Shown here: piece after piece, positions 26,136-34,352 of the stretch
Layout of the letters: every line of letters starts with the position of its first letter
Numbering within the stretch: the first letter of the stretch is position 1
Source of the DNA: Hymenobacter lapidiphilus
GTDB taxonomy: Bacteria; Bacteroidota; Bacteroidia; Cytophagales; Hymenobacteraceae
Length of the DNA stretch: 64,000 bases
Direction: 5' to 3'
NCBI RefSeq assembly: GCF_003417065.2
Contig: NZ_QVLT01000023.1
Span: 1-64,000, forward strand
The notes under the pieces: model-generated
What the model was told of the DNA's origin: nothing
Seen by the model: the letters and a program-made list of their open reading frames with translations, nothing else
Databases searched by the model: none
Position numbers and translations under genes: made by a program

Positions 26136-26158
26136 AAAGCCGGCCTGGGGCCGGCTTT
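26136..26158 (-). terminator. Intrinsic terminator between a small exported-protein gene and rdgB
   Basis: A 10-base stem (26136-26145 with 26149-26158), a 3-base loop, and a T-run on the minus strand (complement of the A-run 26133-26138). Confidence 0.85.
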
Positions 26159-26165
26159 GTCGCAC

Positions 26166-26564
26166 TCAGCGAAACATCTGCTTGATAAGGCTCCAGCAGC
26201 TGTTTAGCGGGTGGTTGGGGGGAGGGGGAGGTGAACTGAGGTAAGCAGGGGCGCGCGGCGGCGAATGTACTGTGAGGCGGTAGGTTACAGTGCCGCCGGC
26301 GCCCGCTATGGGGCGGGTATGGCGGTCGAAGTAGGAGTAGCGCGACTGGGAACCGGCCGTCAGGCTCGTCAGGTGGTCGAAATCATCCGTCGGCCCATCC
26401 TGCCGGTCGATGCCATAGCTGATAACGCCGGGTGCGTTGGTGGCGGCCCACTCCAGCTGCACTCCGCCGGGCAGGGCCTGGGTACGGAAAAGCAGTAGCC
26501 CCGAGCCCGAGGCCAGCCCGGAAAGCAGCAGCAGAAGCCCTAACAGGGCAGGTAAGCGGTTCAT
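26166..26564 (-). CDS. Small exported protein with an FN3-like segment
   Basis: A 132-residue product with a signal peptide (MNRLPALLGLLLLLSGLASG). The following segment (ALPGGVQLEWAATNAPG, SYGIDRQDGP, VTYRLTVHSPP) reads like one fibronectin-III-type beta domain. The tail is proline-rich with PPPPPNHPLNSC. No T9SS sorting domain was seen. ATG 26564 is chosen for the signal peptide. Function unknown. A -7 element lies 41 bases upstream and a terminator follows. Confidence 0.65.
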   Translation of the reverse strand: MNRLPALLGLLLLLSGLASGSGLLLFRTQALPGGVQLEWAATNAPGVISYGIDRQDGPTDDFDHLTSLTAGSQSRYSYFDRHTRPIAGAGGTVTYRLTVHSPPRAPAYLSSPPPPPNHPLNSCWSLIKQMFR

Positions 26565-26605
26565 AGCGAAATCGATAGTGGTAATGAATAGAGCGGAGAG
26601 CAGTG

Positions 26606-26613
26606 CAAACATA
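26606..26613 (-). promoter_or_regulatory. Candidate -7 element for the FN3-like exported protein
   Basis: TATGTTTG on the minus strand, 41 bases from the ATG. No good TTG was seen. Confidence 0.4.
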
Positions 26614-26788
26614 ATTAGTTTCGTCCAAAAGCACAGCGCGGGACCGGAGGCTTTGGGGGCAGTGGAAGCTGCGGAAACATTCGTTTTACCGGCGGCGGCC
26701 ATATCCGGGAACGGCATGGTGTCGAACGCCCGTCGGACAGGCACGAGGAAAAAAACGTCGGACGTTTTTAAAATCCGGACCTAACATG

Positions 26789-26796
26789 TACTTTTG
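26789..26796 (+). promoter_or_regulatory. Candidate -7 element for rpmE2
   Basis: TACTTTTG, 52 bases before the L31 ATG. Confidence 0.5.
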
Positions 26797-26848
26797 CAGT
26801 CCCTTCCGCAAAATCGGCAGGCACTCAGGTACAAACGGCCCTACGACC

Positions 26849-27115
26849 ATGAAAAAAGAAATTCATCCCGAGTATCGCGAAGTGGTATTCCAGGACACTT
26901 CCAGCGACTTCAAGTTCGTGACCCGCTCCACGATGAGCTCCAACGAGACCATCACCATGGAAGACGGCAAGACTTACCCCGTTATCAAGGTGGAAGTTAG
27001 CTCGGCGTCGCACCCGTTCTATACCGGCAAAAACGTGTTTATCGACACCGCCGGCCGCGTGGAGAAATTCCGCACCCGCTACAGCAAGAAGACCCAGCAG
27101 AGCGAAAGCGAGTAA
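26849..27115 (+). CDS. rpmE2: 50S ribosomal protein L31, type B (zinc-independent)
   Basis: An 88-residue ribosomal protein beginning [16 protein letters not shown] and containing [12 protein letters not shown] and [13 protein letters not shown], the L31 type B signature. It lacks the CxxC zinc ligands of type A, which is the reason for the B assignment. ATG 26849 is the conserved start. It has its own promoter element and terminator; a repeat begins five bases after the stop. Confidence 0.96.
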   Translation: MKKEIHPEYREVVFQDTSSDFKFVTRSTMSSNETITMEDGKTYPVIKVEVSSASHPFYTGKNVFIDTAGRVEKFRTRYSKKTQQSESE

Positions 27116-27142
27116 GCTTCAAGCCACAAGCTCTATGTTCCC

Positions 27143-27179
27143 AAAACTCCCGTTGGCAGCCCTGCCAGCGGGAGTTTTT
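27143..27179 (+). terminator. Intrinsic terminator of rpmE2
   Basis: A stem of about 17 bases (AAAACTCCCG... with ...CGGGAGTTTT), a 3-base loop and a T-rich tail. Confidence 0.85.
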
Positions 27180-27202
27180 GTTTGTTCCCTTTCCGTCTTT
27201 CC

Positions 27203-27210
27203 TACTTTTG
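27203..27210 (+). promoter_or_regulatory. Candidate -7 element for the GlmU-like gene
   Basis: TACTTTTG, 48 bases before the ATG at 27259. Confidence 0.45.
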
Positions 27211-27258
27211 CTCCGTCCGCAGGCAGCTTGTAGCTTGCGGCTTGTAACTCGTTTTCTC

Positions 27259-28491
27259 ATGCATGTTCTGCTCTTCGACGACCCGGCTATCCGGCCCCGG
27301 CTGCTGCCGCTCACCTTTACCCGGCCTGTGGCGGCGTTGCGCTGCGGCATCCTTACGCTGGCCGAAAAATGGCAGCACCGCCTCGGCGTGTCCCAGATCG
27401 GCTACCTGACCGAAGGCTACCTGCAGGCCAAGTTTCCGGCCGGCGACACGACCGGCCCAGCCTTAGTCATCAACGGTGCCGTGTGCCCCGACGAGTTGCT
27501 GGTGCGCCAAGTACAGGCTCTGGAGGTCGGCAGCGCCCTTTTCGATGGCGAGCTGTTGGTAGCCGCTCACCTAACCGACGCCACCAAGGTGGCCGAGCTG
27601 ATTCAGGAAGGTTTCCGGAATACGCACGAAGTAGCCGAGCCGGTGGCCGTTATCGGGGAGCTGTGGCACCTGTTTTTGCGCAACGGGGCCGAAATACGCC
27701 TCGATTTTGAGCTGCTGACCGCCGGCCGCGAGTCGGCCCCGATAAGCGACCCGCACACGATTGTATATGGTCTGGAAAACATCTTCATCGAGCCCGGCGT
27801 GAAAATCCGGGCTGCCATCCTCAATGCCGAAGACGGCCCGATTTACTTGGGCCGGAACGTGGAAGTACACGAAGGAGCCACTCTAAAAGGGCCGCTGGCC
27901 GTCTGCGAGGGAACCCACATCAACACCGGCGCCAAGCTGCGCGGCGACAATACCATCGGCCCGCACTGCCGGGTGGGGGGCGAGGTGGCCAACAGCATTA
28001 TCATGGGCTACTCCAACAAGGGCCACGAGGGCTACCTGGGCAACTCGGTCATCGGGCAGTGGTGTAACATCGGCGCCGATACCAACACCAGCAACCTCAA
28101 AAACAACTACGCGCCGGTTAAAATCTGGAGCCACGTGGCCGGCCGGTTCGTGAACACGGGCCAGACGTTCTGCGGCCTGATGATGGGCGACCATAGCAAG
28201 TGCGGTATCAACACAATGTTCAATACCGGCACGGTGGTGGGCGTGGCGGCCAACATCTTTGGGGCCGGTTTTCCTCGGGCCTTTATTCCAAGCTTTGCCT
28301 GGGGCGGTCCGGCCGGTTTCGAAACCTTCCGCCTGCCCAAAGCGGGTGAGGTAGCCGAGCGGGTAATGGCGCGCGCCACCTCGCCTACGACGAAGCCGAG
28401 CAGGAAGTCATGCGCCACGTGTACGAAGCCACGTCCAAGGACCGGGTGTGGGAGCGGGCAGAGTAGACCCTTGGCGCTGCGCTCAACATGA
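27259..28491 (+). CDS. GlmU-like sugar nucleotidyltransferase, C-terminus frameshifted
   Basis: The family resembles bifunctional GlmU: an N-terminal nucleotidyltransferase-like domain (DDPAIRPRLLPLTFTRPVA) and a C-terminal left-handed beta-helix of hexapeptide repeats (IYLGRNVEVHEGATLKG, GGEVANSIIMGYSNKGHEG, GADTNTSNLKNNYAP). After VAERVMARA the frame becomes implausible (Cys/Arg/Pro-rich), while the -1 frame continues with HLAYDEAEQEVMRHVYEAT and stops at 28464-28466. A base therefore seems to be missing near 28366-28380, and the intact gene would be 27259-28466 (about 402 residues). ATG 27259 starts MHVLLFDDPAIRP. The exact sugar is unknown. Confidence 0.85.
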   Translation: MHVLLFDDPAIRPRLLPLTFTRPVAALRCGILTLAEKWQHRLGVSQIGYLTEGYLQAKFPAGDTTGPALVINGAVCPDELLVRQVQALEVGSALFDGELLVAAHLTDATKVAELIQEGFRNTHEVAEPVAVIGELWHLFLRNGAEIRLDFELLTAGRESAPISDPHTIVYGLENIFIEPGVKIRAAILNAEDGPIYLGRNVEVHEGATLKGPLAVCEGTHINTGAKLRGDNTIGPHCRVGGEVANSIIMGYSNKGHEGYLGNSVIGQWCNIGADTNTSNLKNNYAPVKIWSHVAGRFVNTGQTFCGLMMGDHSKCGINTMFNTGTVVGVAANIFGAGFPRAFIPSFAWGGPAGFETFRLPKAGEVAERVMARATSPTTKPSRKSCATCTKPRPRTGCGSGQSRPLALRST

Positions 28492-28530
28492 CTTTTCCGC
28501 TTAATCACTAGTCACTATTCATTAAAAGAA

Positions 28531-29667
28531 ATGCGCTTTTCTGCTGTTCCGGGGCCTGGCCAGGTAAAGCAGCTGCTGATGGGCGGCGTGCGGCGCAACC
28601 ACGTGGCCCACGCCCAGCTGTTTCGGGGGGCCGAAGGTTCGGCGGCGCTGGCGTTGGCGCTGGCCTACGCGGCGTTTCTGAACTGCGAAAACCGCCCGCC
28701 CGAGGCCGAGGATTCGTGCGGTGCCTGCCCGAGCTGCCAGAAAATCGACAAGCTCATCCATCCCGACCTCAACTTCATTGTGCCCGTGACCACCACCAAA
28801 GCGGTGGCCAAGGATGCTACGAGCAGCAAGTTCGGGGCCGAGTGGCGCGAGTTCGTGCTTGGCAATCCGTACCAGGGCCTCAACGACTGGATGCAGCATA
28901 TTGGGGCTGAGAACAAGCAAGGCAGCATTTCCAAGGATGAAAGCGTGCAACTGCTGCGGCTGGTGAGCCTCAAGGCCTTCGAGGCGCGCTTCAAGGTGGT
29001 TATTATCTGGCTGCCTGAGCTGATGCACCCGGCGGCGGCCAACGCCGTGCTCAAGCTGTTGGAAGAGCCGCCGCCCGCCACCGTGTTTCTGCTGGTGAGC
29101 TTCGCCCCCGAGCAGCTGCTGCCCACCATCATCAGCCGGGTGCAGCCGGTGGTAGTGCGCGCTCCGGCCGAGCAGGAGCTGACCGATTGGCTACGCACTA
29201 CCCAGAACGTGCCCGAAGCCAAAGCCCGGCAGCTGGCCCAGCTCACCAACGGCAACGTGGGCGCGGCGCTGGCCGCCAGCGCCGACGGAGCCAGCGCCGA
29301 ACACGACTATTACGAGCTGTTTGTGGGCTGGATGCGCACCTGCTACGGCAACAAAGTGGCCGATATGCTGACCCGCAGCGACGAATTCCAGAAGCTGGGC
29401 CGCGAAAACCAGAAAGAGTTTTTCCAGTATGCGCTGGCGCTGCTGCGTAAGGTGCTGCTCTTCGGCCTCGACCCGCAACTGGTGCCGCACCTGCCGGCCC
29501 AGGAGCAGGGCTTCATCAGAAGCTTCAGCCCCTTTGTAACGCCGCGCAACGCCGACGCACTCACTCAGGAAATCAACGAGGCGCACTACCACATCGAGCG
29601 CAACGCCAACCCGCGCATGGTGTTCATTGACGTCTCGCTGCGCCTGGCCGAGCTGCTGCGGGCGTAA
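28531..29667 (+). CDS. holB: DNA polymerase III delta' subunit (clamp-loader)
   Basis: Part of the clamp loader that places the beta clamp on DNA. The 378-residue protein has the N-terminal AAA+ fold without a functional P-loop (FRGAEGSAALALALA in its place, usual for delta'), the zinc module CGACPSCQ, LIHPDLNFI, KVVIIWLPELMHPAAANAVLKLLEEPP, and SRVQPVVV. These are typical of Bacteroidota DnaX-related delta' proteins. The ATG at 28531 is the start of the conserved region. It follows the GlmU-like gene on the same strand with no terminator between them. Confidence 0.92.
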   Translation: MRFSAVPGPGQVKQLLMGGVRRNHVAHAQLFRGAEGSAALALALAYAAFLNCENRPPEAEDSCGACPSCQKIDKLIHPDLNFIVPVTTTKAVAKDATSSKFGAEWREFVLGNPYQGLNDWMQHIGAENKQGSISKDESVQLLRLVSLKAFEARFKVVIIWLPELMHPAAANAVLKLLEEPPPATVFLLVSFAPEQLLPTIISRVQPVVVRAPAEQELTDWLRTTQNVPEAKARQLAQLTNGNVGAALAASADGASAEHDYYELFVGWMRTCYGNKVADMLTRSDEFQKLGRENQKEFFQYALALLRKVLLFGLDPQLVPHLPAQEQGFIRSFSPFVTPRNADALTQEINEAHYHIERNANPRMVFIDVSLRLAELLRA

Positions 29668-29697
29668 TTTGCTTTGCTGGCTTTTGCCCTAAGTTGC

Positions 29698-29806
29698 GGG
29701 CGCCGTAGGGGCGGGGCTTGTCCCCGCCCGCCGTTTGGGCCGCTTCAACAGTTTTGCTCAACGGCGTGAATGGCGGGCGGGGACAAGCCCCGCCCCTAGG
29801 GCGCCC
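29698..29806. repeat. GC-rich inverted repeat (GGGCGGGGCTTGTCCCC type)
   Basis: 34-base arms 29698-29731 and 29773-29806 with one mismatch; the inner 26 bases (29706-29731 / 29773-29798) are perfect. The wording differs from the other repeats in the window, so this is a separate family. Confidence 0.9.
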
Positions 29807-29936
29807 TCCGTAACGCAAGCGAAATAGTAAATGAAAACGCCTTCTCTGGCTTGCAGAGCAATAAAATACAGTTTGCTAACTTGCTATAGCCAGTGCTAAA
29901 ACCACTATAGGCTCGCTTCTTCAGTTGCCGGAGCAG

Positions 29937-29944
29937 TACCTTTG
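29937..29944 (+). promoter_or_regulatory. Candidate -7 element for hemC
   Basis: TACCTTTG, 59 bases before the hemC GTG. Confidence 0.45.
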
Positions 29945-30003
29945 GCAGGGGCTGAGAACGGGTTTCTGGTCCCAAGCTTTCTGTTTTCTGACGTTAATTC
30001 CTA

Positions 30004-30936
30004 GTGAAAAAACATATTCGCATCGGCACCCGGGGCAGCAAGCTCGCTTTGTGGCAGGCCAACCACGTGGCCGACCGGCTGAAAGCCGCCGGCCTGGAGC
30101 CGGAAATCGTCATTATTACCACCAAGGGCGACATCGTGCTGGACCGCTCGCTGGATAAAATCGGCTCGAAGGGCGTGTTTACCGAGGAGCTGGAAGAGGG
30201 CCTGCGCACCGGCCACATCGATGTAGCCGTGCACAGCGCCAAAGACGTGCAGAGCAGCATCCCCGACGACTTGGAGCTGCTGGCCTTTATGGAGCGCGAA
30301 AAGGTGAACGACGTAGTGCTGAGCTTCGACGCCGACCTCGACCTGAACCGCCCCGACCTGGTGCTGGGCACCAGCAGCACCCGTCGCCGGGCGATGCTGC
30401 GCCGGTTTATGCCCCACGCCACCGCCGCCGACGTGCGTGGCAACCTGCAAACCCGCCTGCGCAAACTCGAAGAAGGCCATTACCACGGCCTCATACTGGC
30501 CTATGCCGGCGTACACCGCATGGAGTACGACGGCCTGATTCGGCACATATTGCCCGAAACCCGCTTTGTGCCCGCCACCGGCCAAGGCAGCGTGGCCGTG
30601 GAGTGCGCCCGTAACCTGGAGCCGGCGCTCAAGGCTGAACTACACCGCCTGCTCGACCACCCCGCCACCCACGTGTGCCTGCGGGCCGAGCGCGCCTACC
30701 TGCGCACCATGGAAGGCGGTTGCAGCATCCCCAGCTTCGCGCTGGCCACCCTAAGCCCCGATGGCCAGACGGTGCAGCTACACGCCGGCCTCATCAGCCT
30801 CGACGGCGCTCAGTTTCTCGAAGAAATCCGCACGGCTCCCGCCGCCGCTGCCGCCCAGCTCGGCACCGAAATAGCCGAAAATATCCTGGGGCGTGGTGGC
30901 CGCGAAATCCTGGAGGAAATCCGCAACGGTAAGTAG
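30004..30936 (+). CDS. hemC: Porphobilinogen deaminase (hydroxymethylbilane synthase)
   Basis: Polymerises four porphobilinogens in haem biosynthesis. The 310-residue protein has the family start IRIGTRGSKLALWQA, the catalytic-Asp region DVAVHSAKDVQ, GTSSTRRRAML, ADVRGNLQTRL, PATGQGSVAVE and the dipyrromethane cofactor Cys in MEGGCSIPS. The start is a GTG at 30004, directly before KKHIRIGTRGSKL. It stands alone, with no other hem genes nearby. Confidence 0.97.
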   Translation: MKKHIRIGTRGSKLALWQANHVADRLKAAGLEPEIVIITTKGDIVLDRSLDKIGSKGVFTEELEEGLRTGHIDVAVHSAKDVQSSIPDDLELLAFMEREKVNDVVLSFDADLDLNRPDLVLGTSSTRRRAMLRRFMPHATAADVRGNLQTRLRKLEEGHYHGLILAYAGVHRMEYDGLIRHILPETRFVPATGQGSVAVECARNLEPALKAELHRLLDHPATHVCLRAERAYLRTMEGGCSIPSFALATLSPDGQTVQLHAGLISLDGAQFLEEIRTAPAAAAAQLGTEIAENILGRGGREILEEIRNGK

Positions 30937-30955
30937 TTAGTTGACGATGGGGTGA

Positions 30956-31080
30956 AAGGAACGTCATTCTGAGCGAAGCCGGAGGCGAAGTCGAAGAATC
31001 TCACCTGCCAAAGCAATTCCGCTATCAGGGGGTACTACTACGGTAAAGATTCTTCGACTTCGCTCAGAGTGACGTTCCTT
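30956..31080. repeat. Inverted repeat containing the stop codon of the DUF2238 gene
   Basis: The left arm 30956-31000 and right arm 31048-31080 pair except for a 12-base insertion in the left arm and one mismatch. The right arm encodes the last six residues (KKGTSL) and stop of the minus-strand membrane protein. The family relates to 25199-25478. Confidence 0.85.
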
Positions 31081-31702
31081 TTTTATCCTCATCACCCTTA
31101 AACAACGCGTACAGCGCTAGGGCGAAAATGGCGCCGGTGGTGTCGGCCAGCATATCTTTCTGGGCATCCCAGATGTCGCCCTGGCTGCCTAGGAAAGCCG
31201 CGCCACTGTCGCCGCCCGCCAGCTCGGCATACACCCACTCAATCAGCTCATAGCTCATGGCCACCGTGCCGATGACGCAGAGCGGGTAGAGGTAGCTGAT
31301 GGCCCGGCTACGGATGAGCTGGCGCGAATCGGTGTACTCGATGAGGGCGTAGGCGTAGAAGCCGACCGAGAAGTGGGCCACCCGGTCGAACATGTTGCGC
31401 TGAAAGCCGAATAGGTTGTTGAACCAGTCGAACGGCACCTTCTCGAAGGTGTAGTGCCCGCCCACAGTGTGCAGGAAGATGAGCACGCTCATCAGCGCGT
31501 AGGCAAGGTTGGAGAAGCGCACGCCCCGCAGGTACAGCACCGTCAACAGGCCTGCGAGCAGCATAATGGGCACGTTTTCGGCCCACCAGGTGGCCCGGTC
31601 GGCGGGGTGCAAACCCAGGGCCACGAATTCGATGAGGTAGACGGCCAGCAGCAGGGCCGGAAACCAGTGGAAAGGACGGGCCGGAGCCGAAACAGAGGGC
31701 AT
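31064..31702 (-). CDS. DUF2238/YjdF-type inner-membrane protein
   Basis: A 212-residue protein with about six membrane segments (FHWFPALLLAVYLIEFVAL, NVPIMLLAGLLTVLYL, LAYALMSVLIFLH and others) and the family's conserved polar motif: HTVGGHYTFEKVPFDW followed by NMFDRVAHFSVGF, YELIEWVYAE and WDAQKDMLADTTGA. The function of this family is not established. The C-terminus (KKGTSL) and stop are provided by an intergenic-type palindromic repeat. It converges with hemC. Confidence 0.88.
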   Translation of the reverse strand: MPSVSAPARPFHWFPALLLAVYLIEFVALGLHPADRATWWAENVPIMLLAGLLTVLYLRGVRFSNLAYALMSVLIFLHTVGGHYTFEKVPFDWFNNLFGFQRNMFDRVAHFSVGFYAYALIEYTDSRQLIRSRAISYLYPLCVIGTVAMSYELIEWVYAELAGGDSGAAFLGSQGDIWDAQKDMLADTTGAIFALALYALFKGDEDKKGTSL

Positions 31703-31739
31703 AGGGGAACAGGAAAATCGAAAAGACGCGGTAACCTAC

Positions 31740-31793
31740 GCAAACCCGGCATAGCGCCAGCTGTGTGAAGGCGGGTAGCTGCGCCGGGTTTGC
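31740..31793. repeat. Short inverted repeat upstream of the cyclophilin gene
   Basis: 11-base perfect arms 31740-31750 and 31783-31793 around a 32-base loop. Confidence 0.6.
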
Positions 31794-31846
31794 GGGGCGA
31801 AGCCGGGAGCCATTAGGTGGCAGATCCAGCGGTAAGCCCCGGGTTT

Positions 31847-31880
31847 TTGCGTAGCTCCGTAAAGAAACTGCGTAAATTTG
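31847..31880 (+). promoter_or_regulatory. Promoter for the cyclophilin gene
   Basis: TTG at 31847-31849, a 23-base spacer, TAAATTTG at 31873-31880; the ATG follows at 31922. Confidence 0.6.
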
Positions 31881-31921
31881 ACCCTCAGTTCGCTGTTAAA
31901 CTTTCTGCCCGCTTACCTCGC

Positions 31922-32563
31922 ATGAAAAACTTCTTTCGCCGCACCCTGCTGCTGGGCCTGGTGCTGACGCTGGCCATACCCGCCGCGCAGGCGGCCAAAA
32001 AGCCCCGCAAAAGCAAAAAAGACGAGCTCGTCACCATCAATACCCCGCTGGGCGACATCCGGCTGGTGCTTTCTGAGCTCACGCCGGTGCACCGGGCCAA
32101 TTTCCTGAAACTGGCCCGCAGCGGGTTCTATAACGGCACCACGTTCCACCGCGTCATTCTCAACTTCATGGTGCAGGGCGGCGACCCCAACTCGAAGGAC
32201 GCTGACCCCGGCAACGATGGCCAGGGGCCAGCCAGCGAGCAGACGCTGCCGGCCGAAATCCGGCCCGCGCTGACCCATGTGCGCGGCGCCATAGCCGCCG
32301 CCCGCACCGCCGATTTCGCGAACCCCGAGCGCCGTAGCAGCGCCTCACAGTTCTACATCGTGCAGAACCCCCAGGGCACGCCTCATCTCAACGGCCAGTA
32401 CACTGTATTCGGCCAGGTTATCAGCGGCCAGGAGGTGGTGGATAAGATTGCCCAGCAGCCCGCCGGCCCCGCCAACCGCCCCCTCACCGACATCAAAATG
32501 ACGATGAAGGTGGAAAAGCTGAAAAAGAAGAAGATTACCGAGCAGTTCGGGTATCAGTATTGA
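31922..32563 (+). CDS. Exported cyclophilin-type peptidyl-prolyl isomerase
   Basis: A 213-residue protein with a signal peptide (MKNFFRRTLLLGLVLTLAIP, cleaved about residue 22) and a lysine-rich linker (KKPRKSKKDE). The cyclophilin domain has GFYNGTTFHRVILNFMVQGGDP, QFYIVQNPQGTPHLNG and YTVFGQVISGQEVVDKI. It catalyses proline isomerisation, assisting folding in the periplasm. ATG 31922 is chosen for the signal peptide; the promoter lies just upstream. A palindromic repeat follows the gene. Confidence 0.93.
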   Translation: MKNFFRRTLLLGLVLTLAIPAAQAAKKPRKSKKDELVTINTPLGDIRLVLSELTPVHRANFLKLARSGFYNGTTFHRVILNFMVQGGDPNSKDADPGNDGQGPASEQTLPAEIRPALTHVRGAIAAARTADFANPERRSSASQFYIVQNPQGTPHLNGQYTVFGQVISGQEVVDKIAQQPAGPANRPLTDIKMTMKVEKLKKKKITEQFGYQY

Positions 32564-32609
32564 GAAGTGAGCATCGCAGCTGTCTAGAAAGTATCCCGGA
32601 CCGATAAAA

Positions 32610-32700
32610 ACGTTATGCTGAGCTTGTCAAGCATCTCTACCGCTTTGTTGAGTGACTCTTGCAAAGCGGTAGAGATGCTTCGACAAGCTCAGCATGACGT
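32610..32700. repeat. Palindrome, second copy of the CATGCTGAGCTTGTC family
   Basis: The left arm 32610-32647 and right arm 32662-32700 pair with one gap and one mismatch. Near-identical in wording to 25294-25385, with a different loop. It lies between the cyclophilin and rmlD-like genes. Confidence 0.9.
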
Positions 32701-32745
32701 TCTTTTGACGTTTCAATACTCACCTCGCACTTCCTGCTTCACACA

Positions 32746-33657
32746 ATGAAAATCCTCATTACCGGTTCTAATGGCCTGCTGGGACAGAAGCTGGTGGCGC
32801 TGCTGAGCCGGCAGCCGGGCGTGGCGCTGGTGGCTACTTCGCGCGGCCCCAACAAGCTGGCCAGTCTGTATCCGCAGGTGCCGTTTGTGCCGCTTGACGT
32901 AACCGATGCGGCCCGTGTAGCGCAGGTAATCGAAGCCGAAAAACCCACCCACCTCATCCACACGGCCGCCCTGACCAATGTGGATGAGTGCGCGCTGCAC
33001 CAGGCCGACTGCTGGAACCAGAACGTGACGGCAGTGGCGCATCTGGTGGCCGCCTGCGAGCAGCACCAGGTGCATTTGGTGCACCTGAGCACCGATTTTA
33101 TTTTCAGCGGGGAAACGGGCCCGCTGGCCGAGGATGCCGTGCCGGGGCCGGTGAATTTCTACGGAGAAAGTAAGCTGGCCGCCGAGCAGCTGGTGCGCGA
33201 AAGCTGCGGCCCCTGGGCCATTGTGCGCACCGTGCTTGTGTACGGCGTGGCCCACGACTACGGCCGCACCAACTTGGTGCTGTGGGTGCGCGATGCGCTG
33301 CGGGCGGGCAAGCCGATAAACGTGGTGGACGACCAGCTGCGCACCCCCACGCTGGCCGAGGACCTGGCCCAGGGCTGCTGGCTGGTGGCCCGCCTCAACG
33401 CCACCGGCATCTACCATATCAGCGGGGCCGAGCTCTGCACGCCCTACCAGCTGGCGCTGCAGGTCGCCGCTTATTTTCAGCTCGATGCCGGTCTTATCAG
33501 CCGGGTAGACGCCGATACGTTTTCGCAGCCGGCCCGCCGCCCGTTGCGCACGGGCTTTGTGGTTGATAAAGCGGTGCGCGAGCTGGGCTACCGACCCCAC
33601 CCGCTGGCCGAAGGCATTGCCCTGGTAGCCGGGCAGGCCGACGAAGTCCCGTTGTAG
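32746..33657 (+). CDS. dTDP-4-dehydrorhamnose reductase-like (RmlD-type) extended SDR
   Basis: A 303-residue extended short-chain dehydrogenase. It has the NAD(P)-binding motif ITGSNGLLGQKL near the N-terminus, HTAALTNVDECAL, HLSTDFIFSGETGP, the catalytic YGESK (YxxxK) and VDDQLRTPTLAEDLA, the pattern seen in RmlD/RfbD sugar reductases. It probably reduces a nucleotide-sugar for envelope polysaccharide. No other rml genes are adjacent, so the exact substrate is open. Confidence 0.87.
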   Translation: MKILITGSNGLLGQKLVALLSRQPGVALVATSRGPNKLASLYPQVPFVPLDVTDAARVAQVIEAEKPTHLIHTAALTNVDECALHQADCWNQNVTAVAHLVAACEQHQVHLVHLSTDFIFSGETGPLAEDAVPGPVNFYGESKLAAEQLVRESCGPWAIVRTVLVYGVAHDYGRTNLVLWVRDALRAGKPINVVDDQLRTPTLAEDLAQGCWLVARLNATGIYHISGAELCTPYQLALQVAAYFQLDAGLISRVDADTFSQPARRPLRTGFVVDKAVRELGYRPHPLAEGIALVAGQADEVPL

Positions 33658-33688
33658 GGCCCCCGCCACCGGACTAATTTAATAAGTG

Positions 33689-34300
33689 TTAGGGCAGCAC
33701 CACCACCTGGCGGCTCACGCAGTGGCTGTCGGGGCAGGCGCCGGGGCCGTTGGCGCGCAGGGCCATGCGCACGGCGTAGCTGCCGGGCCGGCGGAAGCGG
33801 TGCTCGACCCGCGGGCCGGTGCCGGTAGCTCCGTCGCGAAAATCCCAGATGACCACCATGTTCCGGCAGGTGGGCAGCTGCGAGTCGGCGGCATCGAAGG
33901 CTACCGGCTGGCCCACCCGCACTGTGTCGGCAGCCCGGAAGTTGACCACGGTTTGCTTCGTGAAATCAACGTCGAGCAGTTTTTCGGCCGGTCGTACTTC
34001 GCCGCTGACCTCGTCTACCACGTCGAGGCGCACGGTGTAGCGGCGGCGCTCGGCATAGCAATGGGCCACGGTGGGGCCGGTAAGCAGCGTGCCGTCGCCC
34101 ATATCCCAGCGGAAGATGAGCGGCCCGGCGGCGGGGTCTACGGCCTGGCGGGCGTCGAGTTCCACGCACAGTTTGGGTACGCGCGGTGGCGGGCAAGTCA
34201 CGCTAATGGTGTCGCCGGGCTGCTGGGCTGCCGCCGGCCGGGCCAGTAAAAGCAGTGGCAGCAATAGCAGCAGCACAGGGCGAAATACGCGAAGCAACAC
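33689..34300 (-). CDS. Exported PKD-domain protein
   Basis: A 203-residue protein: signal peptide (residues 1-25, LLLLLPLLLLARPAAAQ) and two PKD-like beta domains, each with the WDxxDG core (FRWDMGDGTLLTG, then VIWDFRDGATGTG), ending in a QVVVLP strand. PKD domains often mediate binding in secreted or surface proteins. Four cysteines could form disulfides. No catalytic or T9SS sorting domain is visible. Role unknown. Confidence 0.8.
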   Translation of the reverse strand: MLLRVFRPVLLLLLPLLLLARPAAAQQPGDTISVTCPPPRVPKLCVELDARQAVDPAAGPLIFRWDMGDGTLLTGPTVAHCYAERRRYTVRLDVVDEVSGEVRPAEKLLDVDFTKQTVVNFRAADTVRVGQPVAFDAADSQLPTCRNMVVIWDFRDGATGTGPRVEHRFRRPGSYAVRMALRANGPGACPDSHCVSRQVVVLP

Positions 34301-34352
34301 GGTAACGAGCGAGGTAGGGATATTTGGAAAGGTTGCGTCTGACCGAAGGAGG

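Larger units (their letters stand above)
27120..27244. repeat. Inverted repeat flanking the L31 terminator
   Basis: Arms 27120-27132 and 27232-27244 (one mismatch), wording CAAGCCACAAGCT / AGCTTGCGGCTTG, similar to the aroC-proximal repeat at 19770-19846. Confidence 0.6.
29668..30003. other. Intergenic region with a GC-rich palindrome and the hemC promoter element
   Basis: About 336 bases. It holds the inverted repeat 29698-29806 and TACCTTTG at 29937-29944; nothing else was recognised. Confidence 0.6.

Noticed and set aside
26849-27115. Checked L31 for zinc-binding cysteines (type A)
   Set aside because: None present; it is the type B form.
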